A stretch of DNA of 64,000 nucleotides from Paenibacillus riograndensis SBR5 (GCF_000981585.1 NZ_LN831776.1:6369187-6433186); one strand, 5' to 3'; positions 27,301 through 34,436 are shown, numbered from the stretch's first letter. The notes: generated from the sequence alone by a model not told the origin. A program made the numbers and translations.

Positions 27301-27731
27301 CCGAGATGCTTGGCATGATCAGCCGCGAGCTCGGGTTACTGGCGGTTCCGCATTTCTATCTGGATGGCCATACCCCCTCCTTCAAACGGGTGGAGCTCTG
27401 CGGACGGTTCAACGAAGGGGAGCGGGACCTGTTCCTGATCTCGCTCAAAGCCGGGGGAACGGGGCTGAATCTGACCGGAGCAGACACCGTTATCCTCTAT
27501 GACCTGTGGTGGAATCCGGCCGTTGAACAGCAGGCTGCCGACCGCGCACACCGGATTGGACAAAAAAAGGTGGTCCAGGTGATCCGGCTGATTGCCCAAG
27601 GTACGGTAGAAGATAAGATGTACGAACTGCAGCAGAAGAAAAAGAACCTGATTGATGAAGTTATAGAGCCGGGCCAGGAAGCCTTGTCAGCCTTAAGCGA
27701 ACAGGATATCCGCGAGATTCTGATGATTTGA
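24378..27731 (+). CDS. SNF2-family DNA helicase with N-terminal SWIM zinc finger
   Basis: The 1117-residue protein opens with a SWIM zinc finger (CSCPAYRNGGPFCKH, about residues 73-87), followed by a bacterial SNF2-associated region to about 640. The helicase core has motif I ILADDMGLGKTLQS (about 684), motif II LILDEAQMIKN (DEAQ), motif III ALTGTPVEN, and motifs V/VI SLKAGGTGLNLTGAD and QQAADRAHRIGQ. It is an ATP-driven DNA translocase, probably acting in repair or transcription-complex remodelling, related to the RapA/HepA group. It starts at TTG 24378 with AAGGAAGTG in front and stands alone. Confidence 0.93.
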   Translation: MSFYVPERVIRLLCGKAAFERGSEDYEAGKVRLAAVENYEGLEYSKYQATVYGREPYDITLTIDSDGDVNGKCSCPAYRNGGPFCKHIAAVLVAILYEEDGDGPLSAQGTTAGRNKPEVFTGKTGVLFPRDLPDRNTSGATAGPSSRHLVSSMLGLFENPRQRPSGAGAYVDIRTPLQVEVICRPFSYNFGSRLLGIELKVGPKRLYIVQKIRAFLERVHRGEPFEFSKHFVYDPALHSFTKEDNAVLLKLIEILLNERVYRDNIGPYSSYSINLGGERLLAIPPFFWESLLPALAASPSVYLQIGDTLTPGIQIADELLPLSFQFDQADSDGYHLDIQGLAQITVMEDYGLVLSEGRLMKLPVQECRRLSELKKMLAKSRTSGIDIAPGQMEPFMDKVIPGLKKLGQVHIADSIADRIVQTQLQARLYLDRVRDRLLAGLEFQYGTIVINPLDEQARERGHEVILMRDGEAERRILELMAHESFARTESGYIMSDEEGEYDFLYHTIPLLEPLLQVYATTAVKERLVTGMYTPKASLTWNEKTDWLDFKFAMDGIPESEIVLVLKSLQEKRKYYRLPDGALLPLETAELQEIIALMNELGVHAADIKSPEFSLPLVRGLHMNAEAGKGGTDAVSIGRSFRRLLANMHSPENLDFPVPETLAPVLRDYQQYGFQWMKTLAHYRFGGILADDMGLGKTLQSIAFLLSELEDIRQTGQPALIVAPASLLYNWQNELKRFAPQISAAIVDGNLAVRSKTVRNAAGCDVLITSYPLLRRDVELYVKRSFHTLILDEAQMIKNHATQTAQAVKALQARYRFALTGTPVENALEDLWSIYGVVFPGLFPGKKAFHDLPRETVAKRIRPFLLRRLKSDVLKELPDKIETLQASELLPEQKKLYVAYLARLRKEALKHLDSDGFGKGRIKVLAGLTRLRQLCCHPALFVDGYAGGSGKFEQLLEIIGECRSSGKRVLIFSQFTEMLGMISRELGLLAVPHFYLDGHTPSFKRVELCGRFNEGERDLFLISLKAGGTGLNLTGADTVILYDLWWNPAVEQQAADRAHRIGQKKVVQVIRLIAQGTVEDKMYELQQKKKNLIDEVIEPGQEALSALSEQDIREILMI

Positions 27732-27818
27732 CCCTGTGAAGATAGACAAGGGACAGCAAAAGTATATACTCACCCCCTTGGCCTCACTGGACAACTCAGC
27801 CGTTATAATAGCACAAAG

Positions 27819-27859
27819 AACAGGGATCTCCTTAGCCTAAGTCCAGAGAGATCCCTGTT
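27819..27859. terminator. Hairpin between two convergent genes
   Basis: Perfect 12-bp stem AACAGGGATCTC / GAGATCCCTGTT between the helicase (+) and the unknown gene at 27901 (-). T-tracts are weak on both sides (ACTATTT on +, TCTTTG on -), so it is probably a bidirectional terminator. Confidence 0.6.
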
Positions 27860-27900
27860 ACTATTTGATCTGTGAAAGCAAAAAGCCGCTTTTCCTATAG

Positions 27901-28260
27901 TTATGCATCCTGACTAGTGTTCTCGTGCTCGACTACCCGGTGCGCATCCACCAGCTGACCGGATGATTGTTTGCCCCACAATGAGATGCCTACGGCTTCC
28001 GCCGCTGCAGGACCGGTTGCAAATATAAATTCAAAGCCGTCCAAATCAGCAAAATAATTCCTGGTCACTACTTCATTAGGGGCGATATGAAGCACTTCAT
28101 TGACATACAGCGTTCTTGTCGCGTCAAGCACATAACCCTGAATCGTCACGGAGACAGCATCCACTGTATTCCGGCATAACACTTTTACCGTCAACAGCTG
28201 TGTGGGTCTGACCCCGAGCACCGCATTGTTTTCTATCGGTCCCGTTGATAATATAGCCAT
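27901..28260 (-). CDS. Hypothetical protein
   Basis: A 119-residue soluble protein, not recognised. It starts MAILSTGPIENNAVLGVRP and is rich in beta-forming segments (LLTVKVLCRN, VSVTIQGYVLD, FEFIFATGPAAAEAVGISLW) with no signal peptide or membrane segment. This all-beta make-up recalls small spore-surface or filament proteins of Paenibacillus, but that is only an impression. GGAGGAAT lies upstream of the ATG. Divergent from the small gene at 28458. Confidence 0.65.
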   Translation of the reverse strand: MAILSTGPIENNAVLGVRPTQLLTVKVLCRNTVDAVSVTIQGYVLDATRTLYVNEVLHIAPNEVVTRNYFADLDGFEFIFATGPAAAEAVGISLWGKQSSGQLVDAHRVVEHENTSQDA

Positions 28261-28457
28261 CTTGTCCCATTCCTCCTTTTCACCTGCATTTCCAATCTAT
28301 GAAGCTCAGACTCTAGCTCGTGGAACCTTGATCGCACACTATACTAATATTCGAGCGCACTGTTAACGGTGTGGACAGAAGACAGGCTTCAATCACCAAT
28401 ATCATCAGGGGTGCATAAAGTGTATTCATAGATCGTTTTACGGAAGAAGGGAGTACC

Positions 28458-28766
28458 ATGCCCCCTCCTGGTAAAGGAAAGAACACTGGTGCAAGAAAAA
28501 AAACAGCCAATTCCAAAACGCAAATCCCTAAAGGTCTGGAGTATACAGTAGCTGCTCTGCTGTTAACCGGCAAGCTAAGAGTCGATTCTGTCCAAATGTA
28601 CAGAGACGCTTCCCTCTTCGTCAGTTTGGTTGGTAAATATAAATCTTTGAGCGATTTAAATTCAAACAGCAACGTGGATAAACTGGTCAGCTTTCTCGAC
28701 GAGAACAGCAACCTGACCTTGAACGAAATCATGACCGCCCTGAAGAAAAAAGCCGACAGTTCCTAA
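28458..28766 (+). CDS. Hypothetical small basic protein
   Basis: A 102-residue protein with a Lys/Gly-rich disordered start (PPPGKGKNTGARKKTANSK), then a helical body (YTVAALLLTGKLRVDSVQMY; LVSFLDENSNLTLNEIMTAL). No signal peptide, no family recognised. GGAAGAAGGGAG lies upstream of the ATG. A very small membrane-protein gene follows on the same strand after 42 bases. Confidence 0.6.
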   Translation: MPPPGKGKNTGARKKTANSKTQIPKGLEYTVAALLLTGKLRVDSVQMYRDASLFVSLVGKYKSLSDLNSNSNVDKLVSFLDENSNLTLNEIMTALKKKADSS

Positions 28767-28808
28767 AAGCCCGGGAGAAAACAAATGAAAAGGGAGGCGC
28801 GTTGACAG

Positions 28809-28928
28809 ATGGACAGCTTTGACGGAGAGGAATTTGCCGGGGGGATTCTGCTCGTAATTGTAATTGCCCTGCTGATTTACGGTTCGACAGACATTAAGAA
28901 TCTGACGGGTGCGCCAACCGCAGATTAA
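28809..28928 (+). CDS. 39-residue single-span membrane protein
   Basis: A very short gene: MDSFDGEEFAGG followed by one strongly hydrophobic segment (ILLVIVIALLIY) and a short polar tail ending APTAD. GGGAGG lies 11 bases before the ATG. Its size and Gly-Gly-hydrophobic layout resemble the tiny YjcZ-type sporulation proteins, but the signature is too weak to name it. A perfect GCAGATTAA / TTAATCTGC hairpin overlaps the stop codon (28919-28941). Confidence 0.5.
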   Translation: MDSFDGEEFAGGILLVIVIALLIYGSTDIKNLTGAPTAD

Positions 28929-28951
28929 TCGGTTAATCTGCAACAACCCTA

Positions 28952-28979
28952 TTGCTTTCTGCCAAAAATTCGCTATACT
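28952..28979 (+). promoter_or_regulatory. Promoter of argS
   Basis: TTGCTT - 16 bases - TATACT directly upstream of the T-box leader. Confidence 0.6.
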
Positions 28980-28994
28980 AATAAAAATCAATCT

Positions 28995-29230
28995 ACATTC
29001 GATGAACGGGAAAGTAGTGACCTTGGACCCTAGTCCCCAGCGAGCCGGGAGAGTGTGAGCCGGTACAGATCCAGTCATGAAGCGCACCCGGGAGATGGAC
29101 TTCTGAACTGACAGTAGGAAGCCCCGGCTGAAGGCCGTTAACCTGTGAGGTGGCCGAACCCTGTGTTCGGCAACGAGAGTGGTACCGCGAGCGCTTATGT
29201 CCTCGTCTCTTTTAGAGACGGGGTTTTTTG
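28995..29230 (+). promoter_or_regulatory. T-box riboswitch controlling argS
   Basis: A leader of about 240 bases senses uncharged tRNA-Arg. The conserved T-box core GAGAGTGGTACCGCGAG is at 29174-29190. It is followed by the terminator CCTCGTCTC-TTTTA-GAGACGGGG-TTTTTT (29201-29227), which the T-box side would replace with an antiterminator. Stem I begins near 29008 with AGTAG typical of the S-turn. A candidate specifier codon is CGC at 29083-29085, in AAGCGCACC, an Arg codon as expected. Confidence 0.92.
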
Positions 29231-29287
29231 TGTTTACCGGGACGCTTGTATGGGCGGCTGTGCTGTATTTTTAAGGAGGAGTATACA

Positions 29288-31150
29288 ATGTTAAGCCAAT
29301 GGATCAAAAACCAGCTGGAACAATGTGCAGCTAACGTAATCAACAGCCTCGGCGAGGCCTCTGCAGAACCCGCTACAGTCTTATTGGAGCAGCCCCCGAA
29401 TGCCGATTTCGGTGATTACTCCAGTAATATCGCAATGCAATTGGCCAAAAAACTGCGCAAAACCCCCATGGCCGTCGCCGGGCTGATCACCGCAGAATTT
29501 CAGCGGATAGGAGCTGCAGGCGGGATTGTGCAGCGGATCGAAATTGCCAATCCGGGGTTCATCAATCTGTACATCAATTGGCAGGAATGGGCCGGACAGA
29601 CCTTTAAGCTGCCTCCGGGCAGCGGGGAAAAAGTCATCATCGAGCATACAAGCGTGAACCCAAACAAATCGCTTCATATCGGGCATCTGAGAAACTCCTG
29701 CATTGGGGATGCGCTTGTACGGATTTTGCGGAAAACAGGGCACAACGTTGAAGTCCACAATTATGTGGATGATCTCGGCAACCAGCTGGCGGATACGGTG
29801 GTCGGCCTGCTTCGTGTACCGCTGGCCGGGGAGCATGTCCGCTTCGGGGATTACTGCTGGGATATTTATGCCGCGGTTAACAAGAAATATGCCGAGCAGC
29901 CTGAGATGATCCGTCAACGGACAGAAATTCTCCATGAACTTGAGGAGGGGCACGGCAATACAGCCTGGCTCGGCCAGCTCGCCGCTGAACGGATCGTTAG
30001 AGAGCATGTCGCGGAAATGAGAAGCTTCGGCATAGAGTACGATCTGCTGGTCTGGGAGAGCAGTATTGTACAAGCGGGATTCTGGTCCTCTGCTTCCGGT
30101 CTGCTTAAAGAGACCGACATGTTTGTCCAGGAGACGGAAGGCAAGCTGGCAGGCTGCTGGATACTAAAACAACCGGCGGCTGAAGGGATGGAGAACGGCT
30201 CGGAGGATCATCAGAAGGACAAGGTGCTGGTGCGTTCGAACGGGATTTTGACCTACACTGCTAAGGATATCGCCTATCATCTCTGGAAATTCGGACTGCT
30301 GGATAAAGATTTCACCTACAGCGAATTTAACGCAGGCCTGTGGACCACCGGGTTGACCGGAGCACCGAAATCCTTCGGTAAGGCTGACAGAGTGGTCAAT
30401 GTCATCGATTACCGGCAGGAGTATCCGCAGGCCATGGTAAAGCAGGCATTGGAGGTCCTTGGTTTCACTGCGCAGGCAGAGAAGCTGCATCATGTCAGCT
30501 ATGGTGTAGTTTCACTCAGTCCGGCTTCTGCTGCCGGGCTTGGCATTGATACCTCGGATGGCAAAAGCTCCTACGCCATGTCCGGCCGTCAGGGGATCGG
30601 CGTCAAGGTGGCGGATCTCGTCCAGCTTATGGAAAGCAGCATCGAAGCCGCCCGCTCCGACGTTACCGGCCTCTCCAGCCGGCTCATCGCCACCGCCGCA
30701 ATCCGTTACTACCTGCTGCGTTTCAATCTGGGCACGGAGATTGTGTTCGACTTCAAGCAGGCTACAGAGATTTCCGGCAATACCGGGGTCTATCTGATGT
30801 ACACCTACGCGCGTGCCGGCCGTGTGCTCAGCAAAGCGGAGGACCCGGCCGAGCTAACAGCAGTCCCCCGGTTCCCGGCACAGCTGGACACCGCCGAGCT
30901 GGCTCTATTGAGACAGCTGAGCACCTGGGAGGATACCCTATACACGGCGGGCCGCGAACTGACGCCAAATACCATTTGCAGCTACGCTCATACCCTGGCA
31001 TCGCTGTTCAATAACTTTTATTCCTCCTGTCCGATTCTCAAGGGAGAGGAGAGTTCCATCCGCTTCCGCCTCTGGCTCACCTTGCGCTTCCAGAGCACTC
31101 TCGGCGAGGTCTTGGAGCTGCTCGGACTGCCGAAGCCGGAGCGGATGTAG
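29288..31150 (+). CDS. argS: Arginyl-tRNA synthetase
   Basis: ArgS charges tRNA-Arg with arginine. The 620-residue protein has the N-terminal Arg-S domain (LSQWIKNQLEQ..FGDYSSNIAMQLAKKLRKTP), the HIGH motif in NPNKSLHIGHLRNS near residue 125, a KMSKS-like loop SYAMSGRQGIGVK near 435, and the DALR anticodon-binding domain at the C-terminus (ICSYAHTLASLFNNFYSSCP). The ATG at 29288 has AAGGAGGAG eight bases upstream; a longer frame from GTG 29228 would start inside the terminator. It is regulated by the T-box in front. Two tRNA-Arg(UCU) genes lie within 20 kb on either side. Confidence 0.95.
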   Translation: MLSQWIKNQLEQCAANVINSLGEASAEPATVLLEQPPNADFGDYSSNIAMQLAKKLRKTPMAVAGLITAEFQRIGAAGGIVQRIEIANPGFINLYINWQEWAGQTFKLPPGSGEKVIIEHTSVNPNKSLHIGHLRNSCIGDALVRILRKTGHNVEVHNYVDDLGNQLADTVVGLLRVPLAGEHVRFGDYCWDIYAAVNKKYAEQPEMIRQRTEILHELEEGHGNTAWLGQLAAERIVREHVAEMRSFGIEYDLLVWESSIVQAGFWSSASGLLKETDMFVQETEGKLAGCWILKQPAAEGMENGSEDHQKDKVLVRSNGILTYTAKDIAYHLWKFGLLDKDFTYSEFNAGLWTTGLTGAPKSFGKADRVVNVIDYRQEYPQAMVKQALEVLGFTAQAEKLHHVSYGVVSLSPASAAGLGIDTSDGKSSYAMSGRQGIGVKVADLVQLMESSIEAARSDVTGLSSRLIATAAIRYYLLRFNLGTEIVFDFKQATEISGNTGVYLMYTYARAGRVLSKAEDPAELTAVPRFPAQLDTAELALLRQLSTWEDTLYTAGRELTPNTICSYAHTLASLFNNFYSSCPILKGEESSIRFRLWLTLRFQSTLGEVLELLGLPKPERM

Positions 31151-31219
31151 CTTGTTCTTCTCACTTGTAAAGCGATACAGAAGCAGATGCACAACCTGTC
31201 TCTTGAGGTAGAACTATTA

Positions 31220-31261
31220 ATGCTTGCATAAGTACTTATATTGATGCTTGCATAAATACTT
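31220..31261 (+). repeat. Two 18-bp direct repeats (ATGCTTGCATAARTACTT)
   Basis: Copies at 31220-31237 and 31244-31261 (one difference), period 24 bases, in the AT-rich stretch upstream of the presumed antisense RNA promoter. They could be regulator sites. Confidence 0.6.
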
Positions 31262-31299
31262 TTATTTTTACTTTATTAAATAAAATGTGGTATATTTGA

Positions 31300-31442
31300 G
31301 TCAGAAAAGCCGTACAATGCAAAAAGAGTCGTGCGGCTAACACGACTCCCTTGCAATAGCCGCTTTTAAGGGCGGAGGCTCAGACAGGTACTACCCACAG
31401 AAATAGGCCGCAATCCTGGACAGAGGGCGGCCTATTTCTTTT
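31300..31442 (+). ncRNA. Putative antisense RNA antitoxin (RatA-like position)
   Basis: Inferred from layout. A possible promoter (TTTACT - 18 bases - TATATT, ending near 31293) is followed by about 140 bases ending in a strong terminator: AGAAATAGGCCGC (31399-31411) pairs with GCGGCCTATTTCT (31427-31439), then TTTT. This RNA is convergent to the toxin gene at 34041 and, before the intron came in, would have overlapped the toxin mRNA 3' end, as RatA does with txpA in B. subtilis. No transcript evidence is available. Confidence 0.5.
31321..31348 (-). terminator. Terminator of the original toxin mRNA
   Basis: Minus-strand hairpin GAGTCGTG / CACGACTC with TTTTT tail. It would end the toxin transcript about 110 bases past the original stop codon. 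It is now separated from the toxin start by the 2.6-kb intron. Confidence 0.65.
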
Positions 31443-32113
31443 GTGCGACTTGTTTTGCTATAACTGTCTTGCGGCAGGAAAAGCAAGAATGCGAAAGCAT
31501 TTAACTTTGTATCCGAAGATCGGAATGATGGAACCATGTATCCCGAAACGGTCTCGATAATACTCCTGCATGCTCTATCCGGACAGCGTATAGAGTATGA
31601 AGCCAGGTGAAGGCGGCAGAAGGAAAGCTGGAGCCACTCGGTCGAGAAGGTATGCCAACTGATATGCCGGACGGCTGAAAAACAGGCTATGGTGAGAATG
31701 TCCCACCGGACTGACGAACTGCCGAATGTACGGGTCTAGAGTAGGACCATCGGGAAACCAATGGGCTAGCGTAGGCTAGGTGGACGGCGAAAAGTACGAT
31801 ATAGAAGATAGGAACCTCGCTATACCGGACAACGGCGGTATCCCTCCACAGGCTCAAAGGCAGCACCTAAGGCTTGAATGTATAGCTAGGGCACAAGGAA
31901 CAAGGAAAGCAAGGAACGTCGGAACAAAGTCTGTCAACTTAGACGGCTGCTATAAGGCATACGCCGAAATGCACTTATCCTTGTGAGAGTAGGGGAACAA
32001 CCAATGAAATGCCTGTAATGGGCATGAAGGAACAGCCCCGAGTCTTCTTGAAAACGAATTCAATTTTCCAAAATGAACGGCAAAGATCGGGTAAGAATGT
32101 GGGGAATATCTTT

Positions 32114-32148
32114 CTCTCTAAAAAAAAAAAAAAAAAAGAGAGAGGGGG
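32114..32148 (+). repeat. 18-A homopolymer between CTCTCT and GAGAGAG
   Basis: CTCTCT (32114-32119), 18 consecutive A (32120-32137), then GAGAGAGGGGG, which contains the ribosome binding site of the reverse transcriptase. The arms can pair and would hide the site. Such a tract is prone to length change, or to sequencing error. Confidence 0.85.
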
Positions 32149-32156
32149 ATACCACA

Positions 32157-33953
32157 ATGTCGGCACTACGATACTGGGACTACTACAACATGACCGGAAC
32201 CTTCACGGAGCTGTACGAAAGAGCCAAAAATAAGGGGAAATTCTCGAAACTCAACGACATTGTTACATCTCGGGAAAACATCCTCCTGGCTTATCGAACC
32301 ATCAAATCCAATAAAGGTTCCCGCACAGCCGGAACAGACGGCAAAACCATTGAGGATATCAAAGTCGAAACTGATGAAGCAATTGTAAATCTTATCAGAC
32401 AAAAGCTGTTGAATTATAGACCAAAAAAGGTAAGACGTGTTTTCATCCCGAAACCAAACGGCAAACAAAGACCTCTAGGCATACCTTGTATTTTAGATCG
32501 GATTGTCCAGCAATGTTTCAAACAAGTGCTTGAACCCATTGCTGAAGCCCACTTCTATAAACACAGCTACGGTTTTAGACCTATGCGAGCTACTCATCAC
32601 GCTATTGCACGGGTGCAGCACTTAATCAACTTTAACCGTCTCCACTATATTGTGGATATTGACATCAAGGGCTTTTTCGACAATGTAAATCACACTAGAC
32701 TGATAAAACAGTTATGGAACATGGGGATTCGTGACAGGAAGGTTCTTCGGATTATCAGCAAAATGCTGAAAGCCGAAATTGAGGGTGAAGGCAGACCCAC
32801 CAAAGGAACTCCGCAAGGGGGAATTCTGTCTCCCTTGCTCTCCAACATCGTTCTAAACGACTTGGATCAATGGGTTGCCGGACAATGGGCGGACTTTACG
32901 ACCACGCACAAGTATGACAGAGATGATAATAAGTACATGGCCCTCAAGAAAAGCCATTTGAAAGAAGGCTACATCGTCCGATATGCTGATGACTTCAAAA
33001 TCTTGTGTCGAGATTGGAAGACAGCCCAAAAGTGGTACCATGCCGTCAGATCCTACCTTCAAGAGCGTCTGAAATTGGACATCTCGCCAGAAAAATCGCA
33101 GATTCTGAATCTTCGAAAGAGATGCTCCGAATTTCTCGGATTTACGATCCGAGCCGCAAAAAAGGGGCATAAGCGAGTCACCCACACAGGGATCAACAAC
33201 AAAAAGAAGCAGCAAATCAAGAAGGAAGCGAAGAAGCGGATTCGAAAGATCCGCCAATCGCCTACCGCTCAAAACGCCCTTCTGTTCAACAGCTATGTCT
33301 TAGCTCTACATAATTACTTTAACCGAGCGACACATGTAAGTCTCGAATTCTCCCGTCTTGCCCGAGAACTGCGCGTGTTCTTCTACAATCGTCTGAAACA
33401 AGTCGGCAAATATGAGCATCCCAGCAACCCACCACCGGTTTACCACAAATTTTATAGCTCTAACTACAAAACATTCAAAATCGCCAATGTTTATCTCTTC
33501 CCCTTGGCCAATGTTAAGATGAATATTGCAATGAATATTAATCAGAGCATAACCCCATTTACAGAAGAAGGGCGAAAGTTGATAATCGAAAGAATGAAAC
33601 CGGACATTCAATGGGAAGTAGCAAAGCTTATGAAGTCCAGACTACCTGATCGTAGTCTTGAGTATATGGACAATCGTCTTAGCAGATACAGCATGAAAAT
33701 GGGCAAATGCGAGATAACAGGTTTGTTTTTGCACGCAGAAAATGTACATTGTCATCATTATCTGCCGACCCATTTAAAAGGAAACGACCAGTTTAAAAAC
33801 CTTCGCATCCTCCATAGAGATGTCCATAAATTAATCCATGCCTCCGCAAAACATACGATCATGGAACTACGTAAACGTCTGAACTTAACCGACAAAATGA
33901 TCATGACGATAAACCAGTACCGCAAAAGGTGTAATTTGGAACTTATTGATTAA
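32157..33953 (+). CDS. ltrA: Group II intron-encoded protein: reverse transcriptase, maturase and HNH endonuclease
   Basis: The 598-residue protein assists splicing and mediates retrohoming. It has RT domains 0-7 (IPKPNGKQRPLGIPCILDRI; YGFRPMRATHHA; VDIDIKGFFDNVNH; GTPQGGILSPLLSNIVL; catalytic YADDFKIL), a maturase (X) domain around 370-440, and a C-terminal HNH endonuclease (CEITGLFLHAENVHCHHYLP ... NLRILHRDVHKLIH). The ATG at 32157 is preceded by GAGGGGG. An upstream in-frame ATG at 32073 would read through the 18-A tract as poly-Lys and has no ribosome binding site. Intact, so the intron may be mobile. Confidence 0.93.
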   Translation: MSALRYWDYYNMTGTFTELYERAKNKGKFSKLNDIVTSRENILLAYRTIKSNKGSRTAGTDGKTIEDIKVETDEAIVNLIRQKLLNYRPKKVRRVFIPKPNGKQRPLGIPCILDRIVQQCFKQVLEPIAEAHFYKHSYGFRPMRATHHAIARVQHLINFNRLHYIVDIDIKGFFDNVNHTRLIKQLWNMGIRDRKVLRIISKMLKAEIEGEGRPTKGTPQGGILSPLLSNIVLNDLDQWVAGQWADFTTTHKYDRDDNKYMALKKSHLKEGYIVRYADDFKILCRDWKTAQKWYHAVRSYLQERLKLDISPEKSQILNLRKRCSEFLGFTIRAAKKGHKRVTHTGINNKKKQQIKKEAKKRIRKIRQSPTAQNALLFNSYVLALHNYFNRATHVSLEFSRLARELRVFFYNRLKQVGKYEHPSNPPPVYHKFYSSNYKTFKIANVYLFPLANVKMNIAMNINQSITPFTEEGRKLIIERMKPDIQWEVAKLMKSRLPDRSLEYMDNRLSRYSMKMGKCEITGLFLHAENVHCHHYLPTHLKGNDQFKNLRILHRDVHKLIHASAKHTIMELRKRLNLTDKMIMTINQYRKRCNLELID

Positions 33954-33970
33954 CAATTATAAGAAGATGG

Positions 33971-34054
33971 AACGCCGTATGCGGTGAAAGTCGCACGTAC
34001 GGTGTGGAGGAGGGGAAAAGGTAGCGATCACATCAAAGCCTTACCTATTCCTAT
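33971..34054 (+). other. Group II intron domains V and VI
   Basis: Domain V, the catalytic hairpin, is CGCCGTATGCGG-TGAAAG-TCGCACGTACGGTG at about 33973-34004. Domain VI is the hairpin GGAA-AAGGTA / TACCT-A-TTCC; the bulged A at 34047 is the likely branch point, seven bases from the 3' end at 34054 (…TAT). Confidence 0.8.
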
Positions 34055-34127
34055 TGTGGAAAGACAGGATTAACACAACCAGAGTCGCAAATGAAATCAT
34101 TAGCGTCAATGCTTGGTATACTTCCAC
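34041..34127 (-). CDS. Holin-like type I toxin (TxpA/Hol_Tox class), tail replaced by group II intron
   Basis: A 28-residue membrane peptide starting MEVYQALTLMISF, the hallmark of the small holin-like toxins of Bacillus and Paenibacillus, with one membrane span. GTG at 34127 has GGAGGTG with eight-base spacing; an ATG two codons upstream overlaps the binding site. The intron at 34054/34055 cuts codon 25. The original ended VVLILSFHKKK; the current frame reads ...LSFHNRNR and stops inside the intron. The basic tail is thus kept by chance, and a functional peptide is possible. Promoter: TATAAT on the minus strand at 34190-34195. The original 3' half now lies at 31432-31442. Confidence 0.82.
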   Translation of the reverse strand: MEVYQALTLMISFATLVVLILSFHNRNR

Positions 34128-34330
34128 AGGCATCACCTCCCCTCCGGGAGATTAGCCAGCCGCCCTTGCAAGCCTTCTATTGTCCAGTTATTATATCATG
34201 GCTTTAAGCCGCATGGATAGATGTACCATATGTACATTCTGCTTCCAATCAACTCACATTGCGAAGTATTCCTCCCGATGCCTATGCTCCAACGCCCCCC
34301 TTTCAGGTGTTCTCATCCTCCGGACGCACA

Positions 34331-34357
34331 AACAGCCTTCCCGAAGGAAGGCTGTTT
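34331..34357 (-). terminator. Terminator of the second tRNA-Arg
   Basis: Minus-strand hairpin AACAGCCTTCC-TTCG-GGAAGGCTGTT followed by TGTGCGTCCGG. It is the same module as after the first tRNA-Arg, with a compensated base pair (GCCTTCC/GGAAGGC instead of GCCTCCC/GGGAGGC). The related downstream module extends to about 34250. Confidence 0.8.
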
Positions 34358-34362
34358 TGTGA

Positions 34363-34436
34363 CGTCCCGGAAGGGATTCGAACCCCTGACCGTGCGCTTA
34401 GAAGGCGCATGCTCTATCCAGCTGAGCTACCGGGAC
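34363..34436 (-). tRNA. tRNA-Arg (anticodon UCU), second copy
   Basis: A 74-base cloverleaf on the minus strand, identical to the copy at 9161-9234 apart from the T arm (GGTCAGGGGTTCGAATCCCT) and nearby. Anticodon loop CTTCTAA. CCA not encoded. It lies between the toxin locus and the gene at 34663. Confidence 0.97.

Larger units (their letters stand above)
31443..34054 (+). mobile_element. Group II intron with reverse transcriptase
   Basis: The 2612-bp intron starts with GTGCG (group II 5' consensus) at 31443, directly after the T-tract of a terminator hairpin. It ends with a domain V/VI pair near 33971-34054. Removing exactly 31443-34054 rejoins a canonical 27-codon toxin frame on the opposite strand, which fixes both ends. 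The ribozyme part before the protein gene spans 31443-32156. The intron is more AT-rich than its neighbours, in line with recent arrival. Confidence 0.92.

Noticed and set aside
32073..32156. Longer N-terminus of the intron protein
   Set aside because: It would translate the 18-A tract as poly-Lys, lacks a ribosome binding site, and known family members start near the MSALRYWDYYN position.
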